Shown here: piece after piece, positions 47,382-56,208 of the stretch
How positions within the stretch are numbered: the stretch's first letter is position 1
Layout of the letters: every line of letters begins with the position of its first letter
Notes under the pieces: generated by a model
What the model was told of the DNA's origin: nothing
Databases searched by the model: none
The model's input: the letters and a program-made list of their open reading frames with translations, nothing else
Made by a program: the position numbers and the translations under genes
Origin: Vibrio neptunius
Lineage (GTDB): Bacteria; Pseudomonadota; Gammaproteobacteria; Enterobacterales; Vibrionaceae
Direction: 5' to 3'
Length of the DNA stretch: 64,000 bases
Assembly (NCBI GenBank): GCA_019339365.1
Contig: CP079860.1
Span: 124,001-188,000 of the forward strand

Positions 47382-47846
47382 TTAATATGCGCGGGTTAAA
47401 AGACCCAGTATTGAGGCGTCAGTTTCACCAAAATACAAGGTCACCGACTTGGTCTCGCCTTGTGCAAAGCTGCCATCTTGGTCAATTTTTGAAGGAGAAA
47501 CATAGTGGTCATTGCCGAAATAAGCCTTAATTTGATTGGGTTTTAGAGTGATACCACCACCAGAGTTATTGGTCACCATCGCTTGTACCATGCGCTTGCC
47601 ACCCTGACTGTTATAGATGTCGTAAGATTCTAAGCTGAAGTAGCTATGGGAAGGCTTGTCTCGGTTGTGCTTTGGCTCAGGTACATACGCAGAACCATTA
47701 ACGGTTCGCACGTAATGCATTGTATCTTGTGACTTTTCAATGCTATTTTTAATATCTCCAAGCTCCCATTTATCTTCACTGTCTACAGCCTGTGCAGACG
47801 TCGCACCAACTGAAACCAACAACATCAGTAAATAGCGGGCAAACAT
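47382..47846 (-). CDS. Hypothetical exported protein
   Basis: A 154-residue protein with a signal peptide (cleavage after AQA, about residue 20). The mature part has a beta-rich look: KRMVQAMVTNNSGGGITLKP, then TKSVTLYFGETD. This resembles the beta-sandwich of envelope-associated proteins that modulate something outside the cytoplasm. I do not recognise the family. Confidence 0.65.
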   Translation of the reverse strand: MFARYLLMLLVSVGATSAQAVDSEDKWELGDIKNSIEKSQDTMHYVRTVNGSAYVPEPKHNRDKPSHSYFSLESYDIYNSQGGKRMVQAMVTNNSGGGITLKPNQIKAYFGNDHYVSPSKIDQDGSFAQGETKSVTLYFGETDASILGLLTRAY

Positions 47847-48126
47847 TGCGTATCCTATATCGTTTCAAATTATAAAGGAGACAAGTCTAAAAAAACGCTC
47901 AGTTTCATTTGTCAGTCAGGCGTTAATTTAATTACATTGCAAAGTAAGGTTCTCATGAAGTCGTGCCTCAGGTTCGATGTATCACCCAAAACCTTAGACT
48001 TTAATTCACTTTGTGGTCTGGAGGCGCTGCTCTAACAGCGTAGCTGACAGATAATCACAAAAGATTGGTTATAAAATACCAATGCATCATTTTATGTCTA
48101 CACTTCCTAAACTAACGGAGGTGGTT

Positions 48127-48858
48127 ATGAAGATACAGTTAACGATTATTCTCGCAATCGTGAGCGTATTTGCTACAGCGGGCGAAAATAAAATTTACAA
48201 TGTAAATGGTAATGATTATGAAGGTTACTGGGCGAAAGTCAGTGATGATGCACCATTAGTCTTACTCGTTCACGACTGGGACGGTTTAACCGACTATGAG
48301 ATGAAGCGAGCTAAGATGCTCAATGATTTAGGCTACAACGTTTTTGCTGCAGACTTATTTGGTAAAGGCATTAGGCCAACTGAAGTAAAGGATAAAAAGC
48401 AGCACACAGGTGAACTGTATAAAGATAGAGACAAACTAAGAGCCTTGATGCAAAGTAGTTTAGATTACGCCGCCACTCTTGGTGGCAATGCCAATAATAC
48501 TGTTGTTATGGGTTATTGCTTTGGTGGCGCTGCCGTATTGGAATCTGCAAGAGCTGGGATGAATGCCAAAGGTTTTGTCACTTTTCATGGCGGGCTAAAG
48601 ACACCTCAAGGTCAATCTTACCAAGAGACAAAAGCTCCGATACTGGTTTTGCATGGTACTGCTGACAGTGCGATCCCAATGGAACAGTTCGCAGCATTAG
48701 CAAGCGAGTTAGAAGCCCAGAACGTAGCCCATGAGATGATTACCTACAGCGGTGCTCCTCATGCCTTTACTGTATTTGGCAGTAAACGTTATCGAAAAGA
48801 AGCAGATGAAAAATCTTGGCTGCGCTTTACGGAGTTTCTTGCCTCTTCAACCAACTAG
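48127..48858 (+). CDS. Dienelactone hydrolase-family protein, exported
   Basis: A 243-residue alpha/beta hydrolase with a signal peptide (cleavage after TAG or ATA, about residue 18). The catalytic Cys is in GYCFGG, the acid residue follows HGTADSAIP, and the His is in APHAFT. The DLH family hydrolyses cyclic esters and related substrates. Exported members are common in marine bacteria, but their substrate is unknown. ATG 48127 has GGAGG upstream. Confidence 0.85.
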   Translation: MKIQLTIILAIVSVFATAGENKIYNVNGNDYEGYWAKVSDDAPLVLLVHDWDGLTDYEMKRAKMLNDLGYNVFAADLFGKGIRPTEVKDKKQHTGELYKDRDKLRALMQSSLDYAATLGGNANNTVVMGYCFGGAAVLESARAGMNAKGFVTFHGGLKTPQGQSYQETKAPILVLHGTADSAIPMEQFAALASELEAQNVAHEMITYSGAPHAFTVFGSKRYRKEADEKSWLRFTEFLASSTN

Positions 48859-48864
48859 TCTCGA

Positions 48865-49650
48865 TTAGACCAGAGCCTCAACACCTCGAATCCATCTGGG
48901 TAGATTCGCATTGAACCAATCTAGATACTTTTGCAGTTGGGGCTTTTGGCGTTCATATAGCAGATTAGTGACTTCGACCACTATCCACGCTTTAGCAATG
49001 ATCACATGTCGGAACAATTCCTCTCTTGGCATCGCTTTATGTACGTTCATGTAGCTATCTACAATGCGCAGCATGGCTTCTTCATCCCCGAGCCCTTTGA
49101 TTAAAGGAACGAGATCTATCGCTGGGCTACCCTTGCTGAAGCGTTCCCAGTCAAACAATACCAGTTCCCCATTTTCTCTGCGCCCCCAGTTACCATCGTT
49201 GGTGTCACCAGACAAGAGCGTTGGGTAATCAAAAATGATATGACTTTGGGACTGCAACTTTTTAAGCACGTTCTGTTCTTGAGAGCTGAGAGATAGGAGT
49301 TGAAACGCTGTACGCAGAGCATGATCACTCCAGCGATGCTGTTTAAGCGTCCAGTCCGAACTAATTGGAGTTTGGTGTATAGCCGCGATCTGACTAAATA
49401 CTTGGCTTGAATGAGTTAGCTCCTCGAGTGTTACCGAATGAGGGATATACTCTATAACGATGGAATCAGCGTCAGCTTGGATAAGACGAGGTGACAGCAC
49501 TCCCCGTTCACTCAAGGTTTTAGCAGCGGTGAGATAGAAAGCTCGCTCTACCTCATTTGCACCCTGCTTGTGAATACACCTCTGCCCTTGCCTTTCTATC
49601 AAACGTACTTTTGCGCTGCCCATTTGTGACAATTCATTGTCTTTATCCAT
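48865..49650 (-). CDS. Aminoglycoside phosphotransferase-fold kinase-like protein
   Basis: A 261-residue protein of the APH/choline-kinase fold. The catalytic loop is LLSGDTNDGNWG, with Asp and Asn in place, and the metal-binding motif is VLFDWERFSKGSPAIDL. The length is that of small-molecule kinases. A specific substrate cannot be read. It is convergent with the DLH gene. Confidence 0.78.
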   Translation of the reverse strand: MDKDNELSQMGSAKVRLIERQGQRCIHKQGANEVERAFYLTAAKTLSERGVLSPRLIQADADSIVIEYIPHSVTLEELTHSSQVFSQIAAIHQTPISSDWTLKQHRWSDHALRTAFQLLSLSSQEQNVLKKLQSQSHIIFDYPTLLSGDTNDGNWGRRENGELVLFDWERFSKGSPAIDLVPLIKGLGDEEAMLRIVDSYMNVHKAMPREELFRHVIIAKAWIVVEVTNLLYERQKPQLQKYLDWFNANLPRWIRGVEALV

Positions 49651-49722
49651 ACCTTAAGACGCCTAGCTCGCTGTTAACCCGTGTTCATACCCTACCTAAG
49701 TTTGATTAGTGAGCAAACCAAA

Positions 49723-49749
49723 ATGCCCTATAACTTGGTTATAGGGCAT
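49723..49749 (-). terminator. Terminator of secF
   Basis: ATGCCCTATAAC, loop of three, GTTATAGGGCAT: a perfect 12-bp stem followed on the minus strand by a T-rich stretch. Confidence 0.8.
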
Positions 49750-49761
49750 ATAAGTTTGCGG

Positions 49762-50663
49762 TTATGGGGCTGAGTCAATCTCGACCGGCAGGTAATGTTT
49801 TGGCTCTAGTTTAAGCCATTCCGGCAGCACGGTACCGATGGAGATAGAGGACCAAGTTCCCGACAATATGCCAATAAACATTGCGATCGCAAACCCTTCA
49901 AGTGCATTGCCACCCATAATCCACAAAGCAGACACGGTAAGCAAGGTTGTGCCGGAAGTCACCATGGTTCGAGAAAACGTCGCGATAACGGCTTGATCGT
50001 TAATGTCGTCCGTTGGCGTAGACTGTTTCGCCACCAGTAACTCACGAATTCGGTCTGCAATAATAATAGAATCATTGAGAGAATAACCCAGTATCGCCAG
50101 AATCGCGGCAAACACGGTCAAATTGAATTCCATTTGTGTCGCAGCAAAAAGCCTAGTACCAGCACTACATCATGAATCAGCGCAAGCAATGAACCGCTTG
50201 CCAATCTCCATTCAAAGCGGAAACACAAATAACCCAGAATACACATCATCGATATCAGCAGAGCCAGACCACCTTGGTCTACCAAGTCTTGTCCGACTTG
50301 CGAACCCACCATACTGTTGCTGACGACATCAACCTGATGAGAGATGGCAGACAGTACAGATGTAATGTCTGGCATCGCCGCCTCCTCTTCTGGAACTGGA
50401 TAGCGTATGATCCAGCGACCATCCTGATCCGAATGGGTTACCGCAGTGAACTCACCCAGTGCCGGCTGAAGTACTTCAAGTAAATCGTTGTTGTTCAGAT
50501 TCTTATCGACCTGAACTTCGGTCACCATCCCGCCGGTAAAGTCCAACCCCATATTTAGGCCTTTGAAAGCAAAGATACCTAGAGAAATGACCATTAATGC
50601 AACCGAAACAAAGCTAGTAATGTAACGGATACGACGGATATTTTGTTTTAGATATTCAACCAT
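49762..50663 (-). CDS. secF: Protein-export membrane protein SecF (paralogue SecF2; frameshifted)
   Basis: SecF pairs with SecD to pull translocating proteins out of the Sec channel, using the ion gradient. The N-terminal FKGLNMGLDFTGG and the membrane domain VFAAILAILGYSLNDSIIIADR are diagnostic. The frame breaks at the A5 run 50146-50150 (plus strand). Adding one base restores LVLGFFAATQMEFNLTVFA and gives 300 residues, the normal length. It starts 2 bp after secD. A frameshift in secF of a live cell is improbable; I treat it as sequence error. Confidence 0.9.
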
Positions 50664-50665
50664 AA

Positions 50666-52504
50666 TTAAACCCTTACATCACGACGGCTATCGCGTCCCC
50701 AAACCAAATTGATAATTGCACGAGAGGCAAACACTCCACTGAACATACTGGTTAACAATCCTAGCCCTAGGGTTAAAGCAAAACCTTGAATTGGACCATT
50801 ACCGATGGAGTACAGAACGACCGCAGTGATCATGGTAGTGATATTGGCATCAAGAATAGTACTCAGTGCACTCCCAAAGCCTAAATCGATGGATTGAGCA
50901 AAGGTTCGCCCCTCCGCTAATTTATCTTTAATCCGCTCGAAAATAAGAACGTTAGTATCCACCGCCATACCCACGGTTAATACCAAACCAGCGATACCCG
51001 GTAGGGTTAAAACCGCGCCCGGCAATAAAGCAATCAAACCCAATAGGCTGACCATATTGACGACAAGTGCCACATTCACCACCCAGCCCAAACGTCGGTA
51101 CCATAGCGCCATAAAGGTCAGCGTCATCGCCATACCCAAAGCTAACGCTGCAAAACCATTTTCAATGTTTTCTGCACCAAGTGATGCACCAATGGTGCGC
51201 TCTTCAACTATCGTAACTGGCGCCGTTAATGAACCTGCACGAAGAAGCAATGCTAAGTTCTGTGCTTCATCCAGAGAGCCTGCCCCTGTGATTCGGAATT
51301 GACTACCCAACTGAGATTGGATGGTTGCGACACTGATGACCTTCTCGCTACGTTCTGTGTCACCATTAGCATTGGTGGTGTACTCACGGTATACGGTCGC
51401 CATTGGCTTACCAATATGCTTACCGGAGAAGTCACTCATGGTTTTACCACCCGAGTGATCCAGTGAAATATTCACTTCCGAGAAGCCCATGTTGTCCACG
51501 CCTGCGCGAGCATTAACGATGTGTTCACCCGTTAACACAGGACGTTTTGACAGCACAACATCACGGCCATCATTGTCCTTGAGCACAATATCGCCATAGG
51601 AAATGCCTTGTGATGGCGATTTCGCTTCATGGAAAGCTAATGTCGCTGTGGCGCCAATGACGTTCTTCGCCTGAGAAGGGTCTTGCACACCTGGTAATTC
51701 TATACGGATACTGTGCTCACCCTGACGCTGTACCAAAGCTTCGGTGATCCCAAGCTCTTCAATACGATCACGCATGATTTTCAGGTTTTGCTTGATAGTA
51801 ACGGTTTGGAAGTCAGACTTGTTTTGTACCGTTGGCTTGACCGCTAGGTAGCCTGAATGGCGTTTAATGTCCCAACCCGGATAGTTCTGACGAATATAGT
51901 TCGCCGACTTAGTTAACGCGTCACCTGAATTACTTTTTAGGTCGAACCCATCCACGCCGACTTGAGCAAACTTAACGCCTCTAATGTGCTCTTGACGCAG
52001 CATGTCACGCATTTCATCAACGATGGTATTGCGCTGCTCTTCGAATGCTTTATCTACATCAACATTCAGTAAGAACTGCACCCCACCACGTAGATCCAAA
52101 CCCAACTTAATTGGACTGAAACCCATATCACTTAACCATTTAGGGGCTACAGATACGTAGGAGAAAGTTATCGCGTCTTGTTTGCCTAGTAAGCCATTCA
52201 ATGCTTCACGAGCATGGGTTTGATCGGTTTCGTTATCGAAAACCAATGTGGTTGAGTTCTCTTGCTGAGTAATCTCTTTAGCATGAATGTTTCGTTGTTC
52301 CAAGTAGCGGTTCAGTTCGACTGGGTTGTCGATGACACCACCCCTTTGTGACGTTGTCACCTGTATCGAGGGCTGCTCGCCATACCACGTAGGGATCGCA
52401 CTGAGCGCCAGTACAATCACCGTCACGATCAGTACCGCGTATTTCCAAGCCGAGTAGCGGTTCATCACTCTCGCATGTTTTGTTTTTGGCGTATTTTTCT
52501 TCAT
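50666..52504 (-). CDS. secD: Protein-export membrane protein SecD (paralogue SecD2)
   Basis: A 612-residue protein with TM1 near residues 22-40, a large periplasmic P1 domain, and five C-terminal membrane segments. The family motifs LGLDLRGGVQFLLNVD (P1) and VLTVGMAVDTNVLIFERIKD (TM4, with the key Asp) are present. It lacks the usual yajC-tgt neighbours and is instead preceded by vemP. This fits the second, H+-driven SecDF2 of vibrios, made when Na+-driven SecDF1 fails. ATG 52504 is chosen; ATG 52531 is open upstream. The assignment as paralogue is from context. Confidence 0.9.
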   Translation of the reverse strand: MKKNTPKTKHARVMNRYSAWKYAVLIVTVIVLALSAIPTWYGEQPSIQVTTSQRGGVIDNPVELNRYLEQRNIHAKEITQQENSTTLVFDNETDQTHAREALNGLLGKQDAITFSYVSVAPKWLSDMGFSPIKLGLDLRGGVQFLLNVDVDKAFEEQRNTIVDEMRDMLRQEHIRGVKFAQVGVDGFDLKSNSGDALTKSANYIRQNYPGWDIKRHSGYLAVKPTVQNKSDFQTVTIKQNLKIMRDRIEELGITEALVQRQGEHSIRIELPGVQDPSQAKNVIGATATLAFHEAKSPSQGISYGDIVLKDNDGRDVVLSKRPVLTGEHIVNARAGVDNMGFSEVNISLDHSGGKTMSDFSGKHIGKPMATVYREYTTNANGDTERSEKVISVATIQSQLGSQFRITGAGSLDEAQNLALLLRAGSLTAPVTIVEERTIGASLGAENIENGFAALALGMAMTLTFMALWYRRLGWVVNVALVVNMVSLLGLIALLPGAVLTLPGIAGLVLTVGMAVDTNVLIFERIKDKLAEGRTFAQSIDLGFGSALSTILDANITTMITAVVLYSIGNGPIQGFALTLGLGLLTSMFSGVFASRAIINLVWGRDSRRDVRV

Positions 52505-52738
52505 ATTTTTATCTTTACATGCAGTACCCATTCAAAGTCTTAACTGAAATAGGTACAAAGTTATCTGACTCTTGGATTTGGTCAGTCGTAATACAATGGA
52601 TTAGATCTGTAAAAAGGTAACGACTCTGTACTAATGCGTAGGATGACAACACAGCAGAGGTGATAATTAAGGTGCCAAGGGGCTTCAAGCTAGCTGATAA
52701 AACTAACTACACCTGTATTACAGATTGGATAGAAGGCG
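52505..52738 (-). promoter_or_regulatory. vemP-secD leader with candidate mRNA structure
   Basis: The 234 nt between vemP and secD hold no ORF. On the minus strand the segment CTTTGTACC lies about 30 nt before GGTAC...AAAG, which precedes the secD ATG. These could pair and mask the weak AAAG ribosome site. In V. alginolyticus a stem-loop there is opened by ribosomes stalled on VemP. The pairing here is read by eye. Confidence 0.5.
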
Positions 52739-53215
52739 TTAGATGAATTGAGCGTTCAGGGCCACATACAGCGCGTTGGATTCTTTCCAACCTGAGATGC
52801 GATGATTTGACGTAAACGAGTTTTCGACCCAGCTGCCATTGTCAAACAGTGAGTAGGTATAAAGGCTATTGAGTGGCAGAGATGCCTGACTGGAATAATG
52901 ACCATCACTGGTTCCTGGCGCTTCTCCCTCCTCTGAATGAAGAGCAGATAAGCTCCAGCGATTGAAATGAACAATGGCCAACACATCGGTGTCAATTTCA
53001 GATTGTGATACCGGATTTTGCGATGTTTCTTCTTGTTGAGACTCTTCGAACAGAGTCTGATAATCCGCTTGGGATTGAGGTACCGCATCCGTCGTAGGAC
53101 GAGCTAAACGCGCGCTAGCTTCATTTTCAGCTTGCGTAAAATACGCCATTGCTTGCGTTGGTAATACCATCGTAAGCAAAGTAAGCCAGAAAAATTTTAT
53201 CAAACGTTGAGCCAT
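52739..53215 (-). CDS. vemP: VemP, secretion-monitoring arrest peptide
   Basis: A 158-residue exported protein. The signal peptide ends after about residue 24 (AMA). The C-terminus carries HRISGWKES then NALYVALN, ending AQFI, which matches the VemP arrest sequence. Gln156, at which translation stalls in V. alginolyticus, is at the same residue number here. VemP stalls its own ribosome when export is slow, which opens secD2F2 translation. It sits upstream of secD2-secF2 as in the described system. Identification rests on motif, numbering and context. Confidence 0.9.
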   Translation of the reverse strand: MAQRLIKFFWLTLLTMVLPTQAMAYFTQAENEASARLARPTTDAVPQSQADYQTLFEESQQEETSQNPVSQSEIDTDVLAIVHFNRWSLSALHSEEGEAPGTSDGHYSSQASLPLNSLYTYSLFDNGSWVENSFTSNHRISGWKESNALYVALNAQFI

Positions 53216-53348
53216 TCACGACACCAATACTAGAAGACATCTGGATGGTAAGTCCAAGTCTATTTATAAACAACTAAAATGTTCTAAAACCTAATATTGC
53301 ATATTTAATCGCAGTGCGAAAATCAGTAAAACACCTGAGTTAGCACTG

Positions 53349-54019
53349 CTAGCGGTAAAATATTTCTCCGGTTTGCGCATCCAGATAGATCTTGTTTGCC
53401 TGCTTGAGTCCCCCGCAGTATACGAAGTAAACCTCTCTCTTTTCAAACGTCAAAGAGCGCACCCAACCACTAGTTTCCTCAAAGTCTTCCGGCTCACACG
53501 TTTTTTCTTTGAGCAGTTGATCGGTCTTTTTAACAAACATCTCAAAATGTTGTTTGAAATCGTCAGACTTTTCTATGTAACTGCTGACAGTCTCAACTCG
53601 TTCCTCTTTGGTGATCGTTGGTGCAACCTCTAGTAGCGCTTCCATTGGCACCCATTCAGCCACCTCTTCCCCACCCTCTTCATAAACATAGTAAGGAGAA
53701 ATTCGCCCCCACCCGTCTTTTTTTTTTCAAGAATATGCAGCTTGTCTCCTCGGTAAGCCACGCTTTCAACAAATGCTTCATAACTCGGAAATTCTCTAAT
53801 TCCGAGTTTAGGTGGACTAACGTAAAAGTCTGTTACTTCGGGTTTCGGTGGTGGTGGCGTCGCTTCTTTTATCGGCGCAGGCGGTGGTGGTTTATTTTCT
53901 TCCAGCAGCGCAGCAGCGGCAGCAGCGTCTTGCTGTGGCTTAAGGTAGAAGATGTAGTAACCACCACCTGCACACGCAATGCCAAGCAGCAGCAGAACGA
54001 CCATAAGTATCTTTTTCAT
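53349..54019 (-). CDS. Membrane-anchored SH3-like-domain protein (frameshifted)
   Basis: An N-terminal membrane anchor (about residues 4-26) is followed by a proline-rich low-complexity linker, an SH3-like domain (YRGDKLHILEKKK-DGWGRIS) and a C-terminal helical domain. It probably acts at the cell envelope; the function is unknown. The frame breaks at the T10 run 53718-53727 (plus strand). One added base restores DGWGRISPYYVY and gives 223 residues. It is divergent from the next gene by 56 bp. Confidence 0.75.
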
Positions 54020-54075
54020 ATTGAGTTAATGTCTTATCTATACTTAAACCATCTTTCATCAACAATATAGCTAAT

Positions 54076-54630
54076 ATGAAATGGCGCGGGCTATATATCA
54101 CTGTAACGGCATTTATGCTGCTCACTTTACCAATTAAAGCTGTCAGTGAGCATTGTCGCGAAGATTCGTGGAATCAAGCCCTCAAATTTCAAAAGCAAGC
54201 GGAGTCTTGGTACAACGAAAAGGCCAGTAAATTCAATGATTTTCTAGCTTTTCATAAACAACAAGAATTCCTGTATCAAGAATTTAGTACAGCAGAGATG
54301 TCAGCGTTGTGGAACTCACAAAGCGATCTATACCAGAGGAAGATCCTTAACCAATCGCAATCTGCAACTAGGGTCGTAGCAAACCTTAACAAAGAGATCG
54401 ATGAAATTCGCCAACAGTCTTCGATTATCGATAGAGCAAACAATAACTGGAAAAATCTATCCACGCACTGTACCCAAGTGGCTCTCAATATAAACAGCTC
54501 TTCCAGCGAGTATTACATCAATACGAATCTCGCTTTAAAACAAGAGACCGAGCGCCTTGTCAGTAAACTCAATGTTATGATTGGCATCTATCAGCAAGAA
54601 ATTCAGGCTATAGAAGCCCTCAAACCATAA
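54076..54630 (+). CDS. Hypothetical exported coiled-coil protein
   Basis: A 184-residue protein with a signal peptide (cleavage near residue 24, before EHCRED) and long charged/glutamine-rich helices. Two cysteines could form a disulfide in the periplasm. No family recognised. It stops at TAA 54628-54630, but the same frame stays open and protein-like to 54777 (about 48 codons). The true protein may therefore be about 233 residues, with a nonsense change or read-through. Confidence 0.55.
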   Translation: MKWRGLYITVTAFMLLTLPIKAVSEHCREDSWNQALKFQKQAESWYNEKASKFNDFLAFHKQQEFLYQEFSTAEMSALWNSQSDLYQRKILNQSQSATRVVANLNKEIDEIRQQSSIIDRANNNWKNLSTHCTQVALNINSSSSEYYINTNLALKQETERLVSKLNVMIGIYQQEIQAIEALKP

Positions 54631-54813
54631 CTAGACTTTGCCCATAACAAGCAGCTAGAGGTAACGCTATCATCGCTTCTTGCACCATACCTTGAACAAG
54701 CTGGAGTCACTGAGCTAGCACAAAAAAGCAGCGATTTTATCAGTATTGCGCACTTGCAATTAGCAACAATGGAATAGGTTAGCGTTAACAACAGGGGATA
54801 GGGACAACGCATG

Positions 54814-54857
54814 AAAAAATAGCCTGAAGCAAGAAAGAGGAAGGGATTGCTTCAGGC
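54814..54857 (-). terminator. Terminator of the phhA-phhB operon
   Basis: On the minus strand: GCCTGAAGCAA, fourteen-base loop, TTGCTTCAGGC, then TATTTTTT. Confidence 0.82.
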
Positions 54858-54866
54858 CTCTTGGAA

Positions 54867-55199
54867 TCAATTGCTCAGTTGGTCGCACTTTGCGGCGCAG
54901 ATGAAATCATTTCGATGAAGACCTTTGATAGAGTGGCTCCACCAAGTGACCGTCACTTTACCCCACTCCAAAAGGATTGAAGGATGGTGAAACTCATCCT
55001 CCGCCAGTTGTGCAATTTGGTCTGCAAAAGCCCATGCCAACTTAAAGTTCTTAAACTTATACGCTTTTTCAAGTTGGGGAATTCCGTCACGTTCTATCAA
55101 CTGCCACTCATTGAGCTCAGTAAGCAATAATCTTTGTTCTTCTTTAGTCAATGCAATCGCGTCACTGCTGCACGCTTCACATCGTAATTCATTAAGCAT
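54867..55199 (-). CDS. phhB: Pterin-4a-carbinolamine dehydratase
   Basis: A 110-residue protein with the family hallmarks [18 protein letters not shown] and [11 protein letters not shown]. It recycles the pterin cofactor formed by phenylalanine hydroxylase. The ATG overlaps the 3' end of phhA by 8 bp, the usual translational coupling. AAGGAA precedes it. Confidence 0.93.
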   Translation of the reverse strand: MLNELRCEACSSDAIALTKEEQRLLLTELNEWQLIERDGIPQLEKAYKFKNFKLAWAFADQIAQLAEDEFHHPSILLEWGKVTVTWWSHSIKGLHRNDFICAAKCDQLSN

Positions 55200-55983
55200 G
55201 TGTGATTTCCTTAGGTTCAAATAACGGCGGTAGCAGACCCGCTTTCATCGCCTGATGTACATATGACATCAAGTCCTTTTTACTCAGGTCGTACAACTGT
55301 TTGATGTCTTCGAGAAGAAAGTACGCTGGCTGCATAATATCGATACGATATGGTGTTCTCAGCACCGTATGGATATCAAAGCCTTCTCGCAACGGACGTT
55401 CATCATCCAAAGCATAGAGTGTCTCTCCTGGAGAAGATAAAATTCCGCCTCCATAAATTTTGCACTCTTGCTCTTCTTTCACCAAGCCAAACTCGACGGT
55501 AAACCAGTACAGTCTAGCGAGGTAAACCCTTTCCTTACTCGTAGCCTCTTTACCAAGTTGGCCATAAATATGAGTAAACTCAGCAAACTCAGGATTAGTT
55601 AGCATTGCACAATGACCAAAAATCTCATGGAAGAAGTCTGGTTCCTGCAAATAATCAAACTCTTCACGAGAGCGTAGAAAAGTCGCGACTGGAAATTTTT
55701 TATCCGCCAACAGAGCAAAGAAACGGTCGAAATTTATCAATGCGGGAACAGGCTCAACTTGCCATCCTGTTTCCTTTTTTAAAACCTGATTAATTTCAGG
55801 CAACTGCGGAACCCGGTCGATCGGTAAATCAAGCAGTTCCAAACCGCGTAAATATTCCTTACAAGCACGTTGATTCACTAAGTCCAACTGACGGGAAACC
55901 AAATCGTGCCAAATCTGATCTTCCTCGCGACTCCAGTCGACAAATCCTTGTTTATTAATAGGTTTAGATACGTACTGAGTCAT
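55192..55983 (-). CDS. phhA: Phenylalanine 4-monooxygenase
   Basis: A 263-residue iron enzyme that hydroxylates phenylalanine to tyrosine using tetrahydrobiopterin. The 2-His-1-Glu iron site is His119, His124 ([11 protein letters not shown]) and Glu164 (YWFTVEFGL). Bacterial length is about 260-275. The start ATG 55983 follows AGGAAAGG. The promoter region shared with the divergent acetoacetyl-CoA synthetase gene holds a TyrR-type box. Confidence 0.93.
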   Translation of the reverse strand: MTQYVSKPINKQGFVDWSREEDQIWHDLVSRQLDLVNQRACKEYLRGLELLDLPIDRVPQLPEINQVLKKETGWQVEPVPALINFDRFFALLADKKFPVATFLRSREEFDYLQEPDFFHEIFGHCAMLTNPEFAEFTHIYGQLGKEATSKERVYLARLYWFTVEFGLVKEEQECKIYGGGILSSPGETLYALDDERPLREGFDIHTVLRTPYRIDIMQPAYFLLEDIKQLYDLSKKDLMSYVHQAMKAGLLPPLFEPKEITHA

Positions 55984-56073
55984 CACCTTTCCTTTTAACA
56001 ACTCCTTTACATTTAAGCCTATCGCCTCATGAAATCGGTGACAATTCACCAGGGTACTTCCCGCCCAAATGGA

Positions 56074-56091
56074 TGTAACATAAATTTTACA
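56074..56091. promoter_or_regulatory. Candidate TyrR box
   Basis: TGTAACATAAATTTTACA matches the TyrR strong-box pattern TGTAAA-N6-TTTACA with one mismatch. It lies 91-108 bp before phhA and 118-135 bp before the ligase gene. TyrR binding is inferred. Confidence 0.6.
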
Positions 56092-56208
56092 TTTTACTTT
56101 TTTTTGCTTATTTTTCAGCAATATGTTTCTTGGCTGATTGTTTGACATTGACTGTTTTTGCAACAAAACTTAGCCATAGTTAGGGAAAATGTCTAAGACG
56201 AGGAAGTG

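Noticed and set aside
50118..50663. A natural truncated SecF and a separate C-terminal protein
   Set aside because: Both pieces fit one SecF when a single base is added to the A5 run; loss of SecF is unlikely beside intact secD and vemP.
53618..54070. 150-residue plus-strand frame opposite the SH3-like gene
   Set aside because: Phe- and Arg-rich readout of the complementary proline-rich linker and A-run; typical antisense artefact.
54603..54812. 69-residue minus-strand frame downstream of the coiled-coil gene
   Set aside because: Serine/cysteine/leucine-rich antisense frame with no start signal, while the plus strand is protein-like there.
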